NCBI RefSeq assembly: GCF_034480035.2
Contig: NZ_CP118753.2
Span: forward strand, 1,003,210-1,067,209
Direction of reading: 5' to 3'
From: Methanosphaera sp. ISO3-F5
Lineage (GTDB): Archaea; Methanobacteriota; Methanobacteria; Methanobacteriales; Methanobacteriaceae
Length of the DNA: 64,000 nucleotides
Shown here one piece after another: positions 36,199 through 48,100 of this stretch. Position 1 is the first letter of the stretch. Every line of letters begins with the position of its first letter. A program made the translations under genes and the position numbers. Below the pieces are notes generated by a model. That model was given only the letters and a program-made list of their open reading frames with translations. It searched no databases and was not told where the DNA came from.

Positions 36199-36759
36199 GG
36201 AAACAAATGCTTCCTAATAGAAGAAGACGAAAAACTATTAACTTACCTCGAAGATGAAGGATTCCAGAGTACAAAATACATAAAACTACCAAAGATAAAC
36301 TATATATATGTGAACACAGAAAGCATGTGCTACGCCTTACAACCCCTAGGAGTAAAAATAGCAACAGACTTCCTAGACACAACACTAGAAAATGCATTCA
36401 AAACACACGAATTCAAAAACATATGGAACATACTAAAAAAACATAAAAAAACAAGAAAAAACAAAACAAACAAGGATAGAAAACATTTATCCGACGGAAA
36501 CTCAAGCCTACTAGTTAAAGATGAAGAATTAAAAAATAATTACACAAAATTCAAGCAATATCTGGAAAAAGAAAAATTCAAACCACTAAAAAAAGAACAA
36601 AACACTGATTGGATCCTCATAAACATAGGAAACAAAACATACCTAAACAATACAGATAATCCCGAAATAATATCACATATTAACATGAACCTGGAAGAAG
36701 CATTAAGCATAAAAGAATTTAAAACAATATGGAACAATATAAAACCACACCATAAATAA
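36175..36759 (+). CDS. Hypothetical protein with two related halves
   Basis: ATG 36175 follows GGAGGATGAT; 194 residues. Two halves align by eye. One runs YLEDEGFQSTKYIKL ... YIYVNTESMCYAL ... LENAFKTHEFKNIWNILKKH; the other runs YLEKEKFKPLKKEQ ... WILINIGNKTYLN ... LEEALSIKEFKTIWNNIKPH. They point to an internal duplication of a unit of about 75 residues with conserved EFKxIWNxxKxH ends. No signal peptide or membrane span is seen. Family not recognised. The gene is transcribed from the duplicated leader and precedes three small membrane protein genes. Confidence 0.65.
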   Translation: MNQERILYGNKCFLIEEDEKLLTYLEDEGFQSTKYIKLPKINYIYVNTESMCYALQPLGVKIATDFLDTTLENAFKTHEFKNIWNILKKHKKTRKNKTNKDRKHLSDGNSSLLVKDEELKNNYTKFKQYLEKEKFKPLKKEQNTDWILINIGNKTYLNNTDNPEIISHINMNLEEALSIKEFKTIWNNIKPHHK

Positions 36760-36833
36760 AAAACCAAACAAAGAAGTATGATGAAATAAAAATATCAAAA
36801 CATACTCTTAACCAAACGTGGGGACAAAACCTT

Positions 36834-37220
36834 ATGAAAACTAATAACAAGATAATAATCGGAATAATTACAATAGCCCTCCTTACAATACTAATATACA
36901 CAGGCCTCACAACACAAACAACAAATAATAACACAACAAACAATACTGAGATAAACATAACAGTTAACAATACAAACAATACAACAGACAACCAGACAAG
37001 CATTAAAACATCCTCACAAAAAAAATCCAAATCAACAAATAAATCCAATGAACCAGAGATAATAAGCGATGAAATACAATATAATTATCAGAGAGATGAC
37101 GGTAGTTATTATAGGCAAGTAGAATATGCTGATGGAAACTTCAGACAAATCGATACTAATGGAAAAATTATAGGTTCATCCTTTGAAAATGACCATGTTG
37201 ACTCACCATCAATGGAATAA
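36834..37220 (+). CDS. Small sequon-rich membrane-anchored protein
   Basis: 128 residues: an N-terminal anchor (IIIGIITIALLTILIYTGL, about 6-25), a spacer packed with Asn-x-Ser/Thr sequons including INITVN, a Ser/Lys stretch, and a C-terminal module of about 45 residues. The module reads DGSYYRQVEYADGNFRQ, then DTNGKIIGSS. It is nearly the same as the end of the protein at 38262-38993. The protein would sit in the membrane with its tip exposed beyond the pseudomurein. It is first of three similar small genes in the same direction. Role unknown. Confidence 0.7.
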   Translation: MKTNNKIIIGIITIALLTILIYTGLTTQTTNNNTTNNTEINITVNNTNNTTDNQTSIKTSSQKKSKSTNKSNEPEIISDEIQYNYQRDDGSYYRQVEYADGNFRQIDTNGKIIGSSFENDHVDSPSME

Positions 37221-37255
37221 CAACATACAACTAATAATCAAGGAGGATAAAACTC

Positions 37256-37639
37256 ATGGATGAAAGAAATTTAATAATCATCTGTATTACGGCAATAATA
37301 TGTGCAGCAATCTTATCATTCACAATCATCTCCTACAATAATACAGCAAAAATTAATGAAACAGTTAATAATTCATCAAATAATACTACGAACATAACAT
37401 TAAATGAATCAAAAAACCATACAAATAACACCACATCCACAACCACTAAGTCCACATCAAAAAGTAATTCAAAGAGCAGTTCAAAATCAAATTCAAATAA
37501 TGGATACAAATGGTCCGCACAATATGGAGACTACATAAGAGAATACACAGACTCAGAGGGTGTTCAACACATAGAAAGTAAAGGCGGAATGAAAGAATCA
37601 TATAATCCAAAAACAGGAGTTTACACATCAAATTTCTAA
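37256..37639 (+). CDS. Small sequon-rich membrane-anchored protein
   Basis: 127 residues, ATG 37256 behind GGAGGAT, 35 nt after the previous stop. An N-terminal span (NLIIICITAIICAAILSFTII) is followed by a sequon-dense spacer (NNTTNITLNES region), a Ser/Lys/Asn linker and a short C-terminal tip (GDYIREYTDSEGVQHIES). The membrane segment is very like that of the protein at 54235-54639 (NLIIICITAIIC), so these are paralogues with different tips. Function unknown. Confidence 0.68.
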   Translation: MDERNLIIICITAIICAAILSFTIISYNNTAKINETVNNSSNNTTNITLNESKNHTNNTTSTTTKSTSKSNSKSSSKSNSNNGYKWSAQYGDYIREYTDSEGVQHIESKGGMKESYNPKTGVYTSNF

Positions 37640-37735
37640 AAAATAACAATATTAAAAAACCCTTACTATAAAATACAAAAAAAATAATATAATACACATA
37701 ATCACATTAACCAAAAGAAAAAGTGATGAATAACC

Positions 37736-38137
37736 ATGATAAAAAATAACAACCTAATAATCATAGGAATAATTGCATTAATACTAGTAGGAATACTAGG
37801 TTATGCCGGATTTGCAACACAAACAGTTAAAAATAACTCAACAAACGCAACAGAAATAAATATCTCATTAAATAATAACACAACAAATAATTCATCAGAA
37901 AACGAAACAATAACTTACAAACCAACAACTAAAAAAGAAGATAAATCAGAAGAAAATAAGTCACAGATAACCGAACCTTCAAACAATCAACCAAAACCAA
38001 ATATAGATCAGGATCTATGGCCAATTGAACCAGATTATCCTTTTGATGAAAATCCCGATCATGGTCGCAGTAGCAGTTCAAGTAGATCCAGCAGTTCAAG
38101 TAGTGGTTCTAGTTCTAGTAGCTCCAGCAGTAATTAA
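37736..38137 (+). CDS. Small sequon-rich membrane-anchored protein with poly-Ser tail
   Basis: 133 residues starting after a GTGATG site. The N-terminal anchor (NLIIIGIIALILVGILGYAGF) precedes a sequon-rich spacer (EINISLNNN), a Pro/Asp-rich stretch (LWPIEPDYPFDENPD) and a C-terminus made almost only of Ser with a few Arg and Gly. The Ser tail could be a glycosylated stalk or the result of AGT/AGC slippage. It belongs to the same paralogous family as its two upstream neighbours. Function unknown. Confidence 0.65.
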   Translation: MIKNNNLIIIGIIALILVGILGYAGFATQTVKNNSTNATEINISLNNNTTNNSSENETITYKPTTKKEDKSEENKSQITEPSNNQPKPNIDQDLWPIEPDYPFDENPDHGRSSSSSRSSSSSSGSSSSSSSSN

Positions 38138-38261
38138 TAATACTAAATAAAAAAAGTCCATCAAAAAATCATAAACATATTAAAACAAGAAAAAAAATAT
38201 AAAATAATTCATCAAAAAAGGATATCTATAATCTAAAGGTAAAAAAATTGAGGGAGAAAAA

Positions 38262-38993
38262 TTATCCTGCAATGTCAGAACCATAAAGCTCCCTTAATTT
38301 TCCCTGATCACTATCATAACTACTTCCAATCAGCTTACCATTAGTATCATACTGCCTGAAATTACCATCCTTATAGGTAACCTCCCGATAATAACTTCCA
38401 TCACCAGCTTGTAAATTCTCCTTAACTTTTTCACTTTCAATCTCAGAACCAGAAGAAGATGATTTTTTCGTAGAATTAGAATATTCTACACTACCTGTAT
38501 CATTAGTACTGTTACTTGTCTCATTCAGGGAAGAGTTAACCGAATTTACATTTATACTGGATAATATATGCTCCATATCCTCCTTATTTTTAGTAATTAT
38601 GAAAACATTTTTATGCCCATAATTTGTAAGGTAAGTATAAACCTTCATAGTATCTGAATGATTATATGTAATGTTAGAGTTTTGCTGTAATTGTGCTCCA
38701 ATCTGGAAAGCATCCCGTGTACCAGCAAATGATGCTGCTTCACTCATATCACTTAAAGTAGCATCTGTACTGTCAAATACAAAGATTGCAACACCTTTCT
38801 CAGTATCATTATAGATACTGTAATGTTCTGTCTGATTTAATACTGTCACATTACTCTTAGGAACTTCAAAAGTCACACCATTCATTGTAATATTCATATA
38901 CTCGGGAGATGAATTATACAATAAATAAGCTCCAGCTCCAATACAAAGTACTGCAACAATCACTCCTATTATAATTAAGCCTTCTTTTTTCAT
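38262..38993 (-). CDS. Membrane-anchored extracellular protein with DGSYYR tip
   Basis: 243 residues. An N-terminal span (LIIIGVIVAVLCIGAGAYLLY) leads to an extracellular domain beginning NITMNGVTFEVPKSNVTV, similar to the openings of the proteins at 23943 and 62213. A Ser/Asn linker and the C-terminal module DGSYYREVTYKDGNFRQYDTNGKLIGSS follow, shared with the 36834 gene on the opposite strand. It is convergent with the small-protein cluster. A C-rich patch (CTCCCTC on its coding strand) directly follows the stop. Function unknown. Confidence 0.7.
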   Translation of the reverse strand: MKKEGLIIIGVIVAVLCIGAGAYLLYNSSPEYMNITMNGVTFEVPKSNVTVLNQTEHYSIYNDTEKGVAIFVFDSTDATLSDMSEAASFAGTRDAFQIGAQLQQNSNITYNHSDTMKVYTYLTNYGHKNVFIITKNKEDMEHILSSINVNSVNSSLNETSNSTNDTGSVEYSNSTKKSSSSGSEIESEKVKENLQAGDGSYYREVTYKDGNFRQYDTNGKLIGSSYDSDQGKLRELYGSDIAG

Positions 38994-39160
38994 ATATAAT
39001 ACTATAACAGGTATTAACTAAAATACTTATGTTAACAATAGTTATTATATAAATATTATTTAATATGTCCAGATTAAATAATAAAACATAATATTTAAAC
39101 ACTAATATGATAATCTTGTGATGTTATTAGAAGAAATAAATTATTTTTTTTTCATATATT

Positions 39161-41247
39161 GAGTATTGGACAAAACTTTTAAATCGCTTATTTTTATAAT
39201 ATTTTTTATATTTTTCTCTATTTTTGTATTTTTTAGTTGTATGTTCTCTTTCTAATTATGTATTACTTTTTTACTATTTAATATTATTATTTTTTCGTTA
39301 TTTTTATAATTTATTTTTCTTATTTTCCATTACTTTTATATATTATTTTAATTATAATTTATTATAATTACTTATTATTGAATATAACTTATTAGTTATA
39401 AGTTATAAGTAATTTAGAGTTTAAATAAAAATGTATTATTAAATTTATAAATGAATTATAGGTTATATTATAATTTATTGATGTGTGGTTTTTTGTTATG
39501 ATTTCAAAGATTTTATTGGAAAGGAGTAAGTTTATTCGTGATAATAAGTTTATTAATTTGGTTTTGGATGATGATTTGCTGTTTTTTATCATGTTTTTTG
39601 TTGAAAATTATTGTGATGAGATTTGTGCTGATTTTGTTCAAAAAGGCACGGGTAGGCCTCGTTATCCGATTGAAAGGATGTTATGTTTGATTTTATATTC
39701 ATATTGTAAGAAAATTTTTTCTCCAGTACTTATTGAGTCTAATTGTGTTCAAATATTCCTTATATGATTATAATGAATGGTTTAATGCCTTCTAGTCGCA
39801 GTATTAGTCGTTATCGTAAACTTTTAGGTTGTTATTATAAAGTTATATTATCTATGACATTACAGTTAGCTTTGGATTTAAATTTAACGGATTTTGACCA
39901 TGTAGCTATTGATGGAACAATTATTAAGGCATATAATAGTAGTTATAATGTTATTCGTAAAAGTGATGTTAATCGTTTATTAAAGATATTAGAAAATGAT
40001 AATTATGATCAAGAGTTAATTAAAAAATTAAAAAAACCTGCACGTGATTTGTTAGAAGATAAAATGAAGTTAGATCAAAAAATTGACTTTTTATATCATA
40101 TAAAAGAGGAATTAAGAAAATCAGGACAAAAAACATGTCCCCTTTATGATACTGAAGCTCGTTGGATGTTAAACAAAAAAGGCAAAAAAAATTATCATAC
40201 AACCTACAATCAGCAGCAGAATACACCAGTAAGTTAATACTAGCTGTACATGTTTCCAATAAAGCAACTGACCATTATCAACTACCTCCAACAGTAGTAA
40301 AAGCCATAAACAACAGTCCAGTACCACTTAATAAAATTAGTGCAGATACAGGATATCACAACGAAATAAGCATGAGTATACTGGAAAAATACGAATTAGA
40401 CGGATATATTCTCAATCGAAAACAAGCAAAAGAAAATAAAAAGAAATACAACCCCAACCCATTCCATAAAGACAACATGATAGAAATAGAAGGAACCAAT
40501 GCATTCTTATGTTTCAACAATGAACTATTATTCTTCAAATACAAATACATAGTAAAAAATAATGCTAAAAAAGAAGACACAGACCCTTATGAAATAAAAA
40601 GAATATATAATAACCCAGAAGCTTGTTATATGTGCCCTTACAAAAAATTATGCTTCACAGACAGCCACGTACACAGACAAATAACAGAATACGGATCAGA
40701 ATACTCACAACAAATGAAATACAAACTAGAAACAAAAGAAGGAAAAGAAGAATATCAAAAAAGAGGAAAAACAGTAGAAGCACCCTTCGGAACACTCAAA
40801 CAACAATACCACATCAACCAACTACCATTCATAAACAAACAAAACGTAAAAAACATAATAAACCTATACAGCATAGCATACAACTTAAACAGAATATTCG
40901 AAATAATACACATAGATTTAGATGAAAATAACGAATATCAAACATTTAAAAAAGAAAAAATCAAAGAATACAAAACAATACCCTGAATAAAAAACATAAA
41001 ATAACAACCCTTTTAGAACAAATCACTGTTGGTTAATTCTGGACTAAAAATAAACCATTAATAAAATTAACATTGTTAAGCATTTTTCAGAAAAAATAAA
41101 AAACCACACCAGAAAAGCCCAAAACAAACCCCAATCAACCTAAAAACAAGAATAAACAATTTTACAAAAAAAGCCCCATTTAACTAAAAAAGAACAAAAA
41201 AGAAAGTATCAATAAAACTAAGTCATCAGAAAGTTTGTCCAATACTC
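39161..41247 (+). mobile_element. Degenerate IS1182-like insertion sequence
   Basis: Ends GAGTATTGGACAAAACTTT (39161) and AAAGTTTGTCCAATACTC (41230-41247) are inverted repeats with one gap. The length, 2.09 kb, is almost the same as the element at 33651. It encloses a transposase broken into three frames. The flanking DNA showed no clear target duplication. Confidence 0.78.
39498..40986 (+). pseudogene. Frameshifted IS1182-family transposase
   Basis: Three consecutive frames encode one transposase. 39498-39767 gives the DUF772-type N-terminus (GRPRYPIERMLCLILYSY). About 39750-40237 gives PSSRSISRYRKLL, the first catalytic Asp in AIDGTIIKAYN and the helical insertion. About 40200-40986 gives Asp in SADTGYH, CYMCPYKKLCF and the final Glu in VEAPFGTLKQQYH. 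Breaks lie near 39740-39750 and 40205-40220. All three catalytic residues persist, so the inactivation seems recent. It is a different subtype from the 33651 element and closer to the remnant at 29648. Confidence 0.78.
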
Positions 41248-42155
41248 GTGATTATTATACTTTTTTTGATATAATCTGTTGTTTGTGAATTACCTCTTAG
41301 AAAAATATGGCTATACACCAAAAGATACTTTTTATATGATAATAGATAATCCCTTGATTAAATGACAAAAAATAGTATGAAAAACTATGTGAAAAAGGGT
41401 CCGATTATCCTGTATATGTCATATTGTAATCAATTGCTGAATACAACACAATACAAGTAATATGATATTAACACATCAGAAATTTTAATAGATAAATATA
41501 TCATATGATTAGTGATTATATGCACATCATATCAACAGATACTAATATTGTGGACACTACCTGATTAGTAGATTATAATCTTGTTATATGTTGCCAGTCT
41601 CAATGTAAAGTTAACCAATTATATAATGTTTTTACTCTAAAAAGAGAGGGTAGTGAAAAATTAGCACTATATAATCATCACAAGACCATCCTAATAATAC
41701 AAAACCTTTAAATTTTCTCATTTATAATTTAGAATAAAAGCATATGTTTACACAGTCTCTTAATGCTTTTCGATGATACATTCTTATCTTTAACAATATA
41801 AATTAATAATTATTCAATCAGATAAAATCACTATTAAGTCCTTCTCGGTAAAAAACAGAATAGTCTCTTTTAGAATGAAATCTATATTGATTATTATTAT
41901 TATACAATTATATGTTGGTAAATAACTATAATTATGTAATCATATTAACATGTTATTCACTAATTATTTACATATACTAAACAATAACTAGAACTCCTTC
42001 CATACAAAAAATATAATTAATAATAAAAACATATTACATATCAATTAATTTTAAGAAAAGATATCAAATCATACTCCAAAATTTTAGGAAGAATAGATTA
42101 ATATCACATCTAAAATTAATTAAAAAAAAAACACAAATAATAGGAGGTAAAAAAA
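41248..42155. other. Intergenic region upstream of the giant adhesin
   Basis: About 900 bp after the IS end. Near 41273-41364 a short open stretch (VNYLLEKYGYTPKDTFYMII, then a stop) looks like the remains of a coding sequence. The rest is AT-rich with no ORF. The giant adhesin's promoter must lie here; the GGAGGT ribosome binding site is at 42143-42148. Confidence 0.35.
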
Positions 42156-45100
42156 GTGTTGAAAAACAAGAAACTGGTACTAGTAGCATTAACAATAATA
42201 CTACTAACATGTATCACAGCAGTAAACGCAACAGACATACAAAACAATGACACAACACCAACAACAACAGTAACAACAACACACACAACACCAACAACAA
42301 CCACGATTGACACAACACCAACACAAACAAGCAAGCAACAAGCATTGGAAACAAACACAACAAAAACAAAGGCTATAAACAAACAAACACAACAGAAAAC
42401 CAAAGAAGCAGCAATAAACGATTACACAGAACTATATAATACATTAACAACAAGCACAGACCCAGAATTAACAGTAGAACTAAACACAGATCAAACATAC
42501 ACAATAACACAAAGCATATTATTAAACGAAGCAATAAACAAGCTTACCATAGAAGGAAACAATGCAATAATAGATGGAAACAATAAATACAGTTTCCTAG
42601 TTATAAACCATAAATGTGATCTAACAATAAACAATCTAACACTAACACACTGCCTAGCAAACAATACAATCCTAGGAAACCAGTATATTGATGGTGCAAT
42701 ATACCAGAAAGATGGAATAATAACATTAAAAAACTCAAACTTCAACAATAACAAAGCAACAAGTAACCTCTATTTAACAGGTACAGTAATAAATTTCCAT
42801 GGACAAAAAATGAACATAGAAAAATCCACATTCGAATCTAATGAAATAAATAGTAAACAACTGGATAATAGTGGGGGAGCAATCAACTTTGAAGGAGAAG
42901 GAGATTATTCTAATTACATCTTAAACATAACTGAAAGTAACTTTACAGATAACAGTATAAAAAGTGTTAGTAATCGTATAGATGCTTATGGTGGAGCTAT
43001 ATGCTATTGGAATAATAATGGACATAATAGTTTATATATTACAAGATCAAAATTTGAAAACAATAAAATAAAAACAGCAGGTAATGCTGAAACTGAATCA
43101 ATGATAAACAGTTATGGAGGAGCATTATACTACAAAGCTGATGTTTTAGATGATGTTAATATTTCTGATTCTAGTTTCACAAGTAATGGGATTGTAAATG
43201 GGAAGGAAACTGGTGAATTAGGTAATGTTAACTCCTATGGTGGAGCTATAGATCTTAATTATAATAGTCATAATGATGGTCTTGATTTTACTGTTGTTAA
43301 TAACAGTTTCACTGATAATAGTATTAGTAACCGGAAAGCCGATGGTTCTTTAGAAGTTTATGGTGGTGCTTTAAGCATTCGTTATTTTAATGACTTTTCT
43401 AGTACAAATTATGTTCCAGTCTTGAATTTATCTGATAACGTGTTCTCACATAACACATTGAATAATTTCACGGAATCCTGTGGTGGAGCAATATATTCTA
43501 ATGTACTGTTAAATACAGTAATATTTAACACTAATTTCACAGATAATCATTTACTTACTGTTTCATCAAGTAGTATAAGTGCAAAAGGTGGAGCCATATT
43601 CATTGAAAATGAAAAGGATAATGGACGAAATAGTTTAACCATTACAAAATCAAAATTTAACAACAATAAAATTACAATATATAATTCTGAAGATAACTCA
43701 AATAGCCTAAAGGGAGGAGCATTATACTTCAATACTAATGGGTTAGATGATCTTAATATATCTGATTCTAGTTTCTCTGGTAATGGTATTGTTAATGTGA
43801 ATGAAACAACGGGTGAGTATTCTTCAGGGGATTTTGATTCCAGTGGTGGAGCAATAGACATTACTTTCAATAATCCAGATCAAAGACTTGTATTTACTGT
43901 TGTTAATAATAGTTTCACTGATAATGGTATTAGTAACCAGAAAATAATTGGTTCTGGAATAGGTTATGGTGGTGCTTTAAGTATTAAAAGTACTAGTCCT
44001 AGTTCAGATGTTGTTCCAGTATTTAATTTATCTGATAATGTGTTCTCACATAATTCTTTGAATAATTTAATGGAATCCTATGGTGGGGCTGTATATTCTG
44101 ATGCATTGTTAAATACGTTCATATATAACAGTAATTTCACAGTAAATTCTATTAATACAGGAAATGGTCAAAAAGCATCTGGTGGTGCTTTAGCATTAGT
44201 TGGATTTATAAATATTAGTAACTCTAATTTCCATGATAATCTTATTAAGGCAAGTGCGCTGGATTATGATATGTATGAGTCTGATTATTATGGTGGAGCA
44301 GTCTTTATTGATAAATTAAAAAGTTATGGTTATGAAACTGAGAGTAATGATTTTGTAATTGAAGAATCTAACTTTACAGGTAATAGAATTATAGCTAACG
44401 GTCTAATTGATGATCTATATGTATATGGTGGTGCAGTATTTTACGAAAACGATGCTATGATAAGTTCTGATACTTCTGCAATGATAATTAATAATTCTTA
44501 TTTCAATGATAACACAATAACGGTTACTTATAGATATCGTGTATTTACATCTGGTGGGGCAATATACTTTAATCAGATGGGTGCTAGTTCAGTCAGATTA
44601 AATATTATTAATTCTGAATTAGATGAAAACCATGTAAAAAATGTACTTGTTGGTGAATCTGGGGAGATTAACAGTTATGGTGGAGCATTATACTGCAATG
44701 TCAATAATTTAGATAATGTTATCATATCTGATTCTAGTTTCACTGATAATAGTATTGTTGATGTGAATAACTCTGAGTATGGTTCTTATGTTGGTGAATC
44801 CAGTGGTGGAGCAATAGATATTAAATATGGTAGTTATAATGAAGGTCTTGTAATTACTGTTGTTAATAATAGTTTCACTGATAATGGTATTAGTAACCAG
44901 AAAACATTAGGTTCTGGAATAGGTTATGGTGGTGCTTTAAGTATTAAAAGTACTAGTCCTAGTTCAGATGTTGTTCCAGTATTTAATTTATCGGATAATG
45001 TGTTCTCACATAATTCTTTGAATAATTTCAGAGAATCATCTGGTGGGGCTGTATATTCTGATGGATTGTTAAATATGTTCATATTTAACAGTAATTTCAC

Positions 45101-48100
45101 ATTGAATTCTATTAATACAGGAAATGGTCAAAAAGCATCTGGTGGTGCTTTAACATTTGAAGGATTTATTAACATTAGTAACTCTAACTTCCAGGATAAC
45201 TTTATTAAGGCAAGTGCACTGGAAGGTATGAGTGATTCTAAATATTATGGTGGAGCAGTCTCTATTGATAAAATAAATAGTTATGGTTATGAAACTGAGA
45301 GTAATGATTTTGTAATTGAAGAATCTAACTTTACAGGTAATAGAATTATAGCTAACTGTATAATTGATAATCTATATGTATATGGTGGTGCAATATTTTA
45401 CGAAAACTCTGATATGATAAGTTCTGATACTTCTGCAATGATAATTAATAATTCTTATTTCAATGATAACACAATAACGGTTACTTATAGATATCGTGTA
45501 TTTACATCTGGTGGGGCAATATACTTTAATCAGATGGGTGCTAGTTCAGTCAGATTAAATATTATTAATTCTGAATTAGATGAAAACCATGTAAAAAATG
45601 TACATGTTGGTGAATATGGAGAGATTAACAGTTATGGTGGAGCATTATACTGCAATGTCAATAATTTAGATAATGTTAACATATCTGATTCTAGTTTCAC
45701 TGATAATAGTATTGTTTATGTGAATAACTCTGAGTATGGATCTTATGATGGTGAATCCAGTGGTGGAGCAATAGACATTATTGCAAGGGGTTTTAATCCT
45801 AATGCTGTATTTACTGTTGTTAATAATAGTTTCATTAATAATGGTATTAGTAATCAGAAAACAATTGGAGCTGGAACTGGTTACGGTGGTGCTTTAAGCA
45901 TCCGTGATTATTCAAATGGAGATAATGTTATTGTCTTGAATTTATCTGATAATGTGTTCTCACATAACAGTTTGAATAATTTCAGAAAATCATATGGTGG
46001 AGCAGTATATGTTGATGCTATTGAAAATACTGAGTCAGTGTTTAATATGTCCATATATAACACTAATTTCACATTGAATTCTATTAATACCGAAAATGGA
46101 GAAATAGCAAATGGTGGTGCATTAAGTCTTTCCGTATATTTAGATATTAAATGTTCTAACTTCCAGGATAACATTATCCGGGCAAAATCAGAGGATAATC
46201 AATGTCCATATTATGATGGTGGAGCAATATATATCCATAATGATAATTATGAGACTCTAGTGAGTATAGTTAACAGTAGCTTTGTTAATAATGCTATTAT
46301 TATCCCTAAAATAAACGATGAAGGAAAGGCTAGAGGTGGAGCTATAAGTATTAAAGGAATTTATGATATTAACTTAACCAATTCCAATTTTACAGGAAAC
46401 AGTATAACCGGCCAATTAAATGAGGCACATGGTGGAGCTATAAACCTAGATACTAAGGGAATCATAACAATCTCTGATGTAAAATTTGATGATAATATCA
46501 TAAATGTAAAATATGAACGTGTGGAGAATGTAAGTGGTGGAGCAATAAATATATATTCTTATGATTATAATCAACCATTTACCTTTGCTAATATAAGTTC
46601 ATCATCTTTCACAAGAAACACAGTTAGAAGTGAAGGATTAGCAAACGAGGCATATGGTGGAGCAATATATGTAAGTGGAGACAGTAACAGTCAATTCGCA
46701 CTATCAAATTCCAACTTCACAAGTAACAGTGCAAGTATAGGAAACCCTAACATTGAAGATGCTAAAAATAAAGTAAATGGTGGAGCAATATACAATAGAG
46801 GTTTATCCACTGAAAACTTTAACCTAAACAATAATGAATTCAGAAACAACACTCCTGAAAACTTCATAGTAAACAGTACAAACAATATCATACTAGACAG
46901 AAACGATGAGCACATACCAGGCTGTGCAACAGTAGAAGTATACCTTGATGATGAACATTTAGGCACAGCAAAACTAACAAATGAAGCAGGCACACCAGAA
47001 ATCATAGATTTCCCAGCAAAAGAAGGAACACACACATACAAGCTAGTAATCACTGAAGACAAAGAAAATGAACACTTCAAGGAAAACATTTACTACATAA
47101 CCTACACCCTCGCAACCAGTACTGATACAACACCAACAAAGATAACACTAGCATACGATCCAAACAATATTAAGATGGGTGATACAGTAACAATAACAGG
47201 TAACTTCACAGACAATGAAGGCAATAAACTAGACACAAGTAAAGTTCACTTATATGTAAATGATGTGGAAGTAACCCTAACTGCTACAGAGGACGGATTC
47301 AAGTACGAATTTGTAGCAAACACAACCAACTATTACGTATTAGCAGTATTTGATGGAAACACCACATACCAGGCCAGCATGAACAAAACATCATTCAATG
47401 TAACTAAACGTCCAACAAGCATCACAGCAGAACGCCTATCCGATGATGTTGAAAACGTTGCAATCAAATTCACAGTAAAAGACACAACTTCAAACAACAT
47501 TATCCCAGAGGGAATAATAGTAATAACCGATGAAGAAGGAAACATAATACAATCATCCAAGTATGATGAAAACACCAAAAACATCACAATCACTGACCTT
47601 CCAAGTGGAACACATACAATAAATGTCACATACATAGGAAACAACACATACAACATGTCAACACAGGAACTAACAGTAACAGTATTACCAAAAACAAACA
47701 TTACAATAGAAGTACTAAACCATACAAAAGGAAACGTAGTAATCAATTACACAGTAACCAAAGACGGACAACCAATAGGTGCAAATGTTGACGTACAAAT
47801 AAAATTACCAAACGGTACCACAGTAACCCGTAAAACAGACAATAATGGTAAAATCAGCATAACCGATCCAACAGTTACAAGTGGTGAACACACAACAACA
47901 GCAACACTACCAACAAGTAATGAATACATAGGTACAACCTCAGATAAGGATGTTTACGTAGCAGATGATGTACAATCATTACTAGATGAAATCGAAGAAC
48001 TCAAAACAAACATAACAGAACTCAAAACAAACATCACTAATCTAGAACAAGAATTAGAGGAAGCAAAACGTAACAATACAGAACTTAAAGAAAACATCAC

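Noticed and set aside
37985-38137. LPXTG-type or other sortase anchor on the Ser-rich protein
   Set aside because: No LPXTG-like motif followed by a hydrophobic segment; the anchor is N-terminal.
42204-42403. Long minus-strand ORFs rich in Cys/Val/Leu opposite the adhesin start
   Set aside because: They mirror the Thr-rich ACA-repeat coding DNA of the adhesin; no ribosome binding site and composition is that of a shadow.
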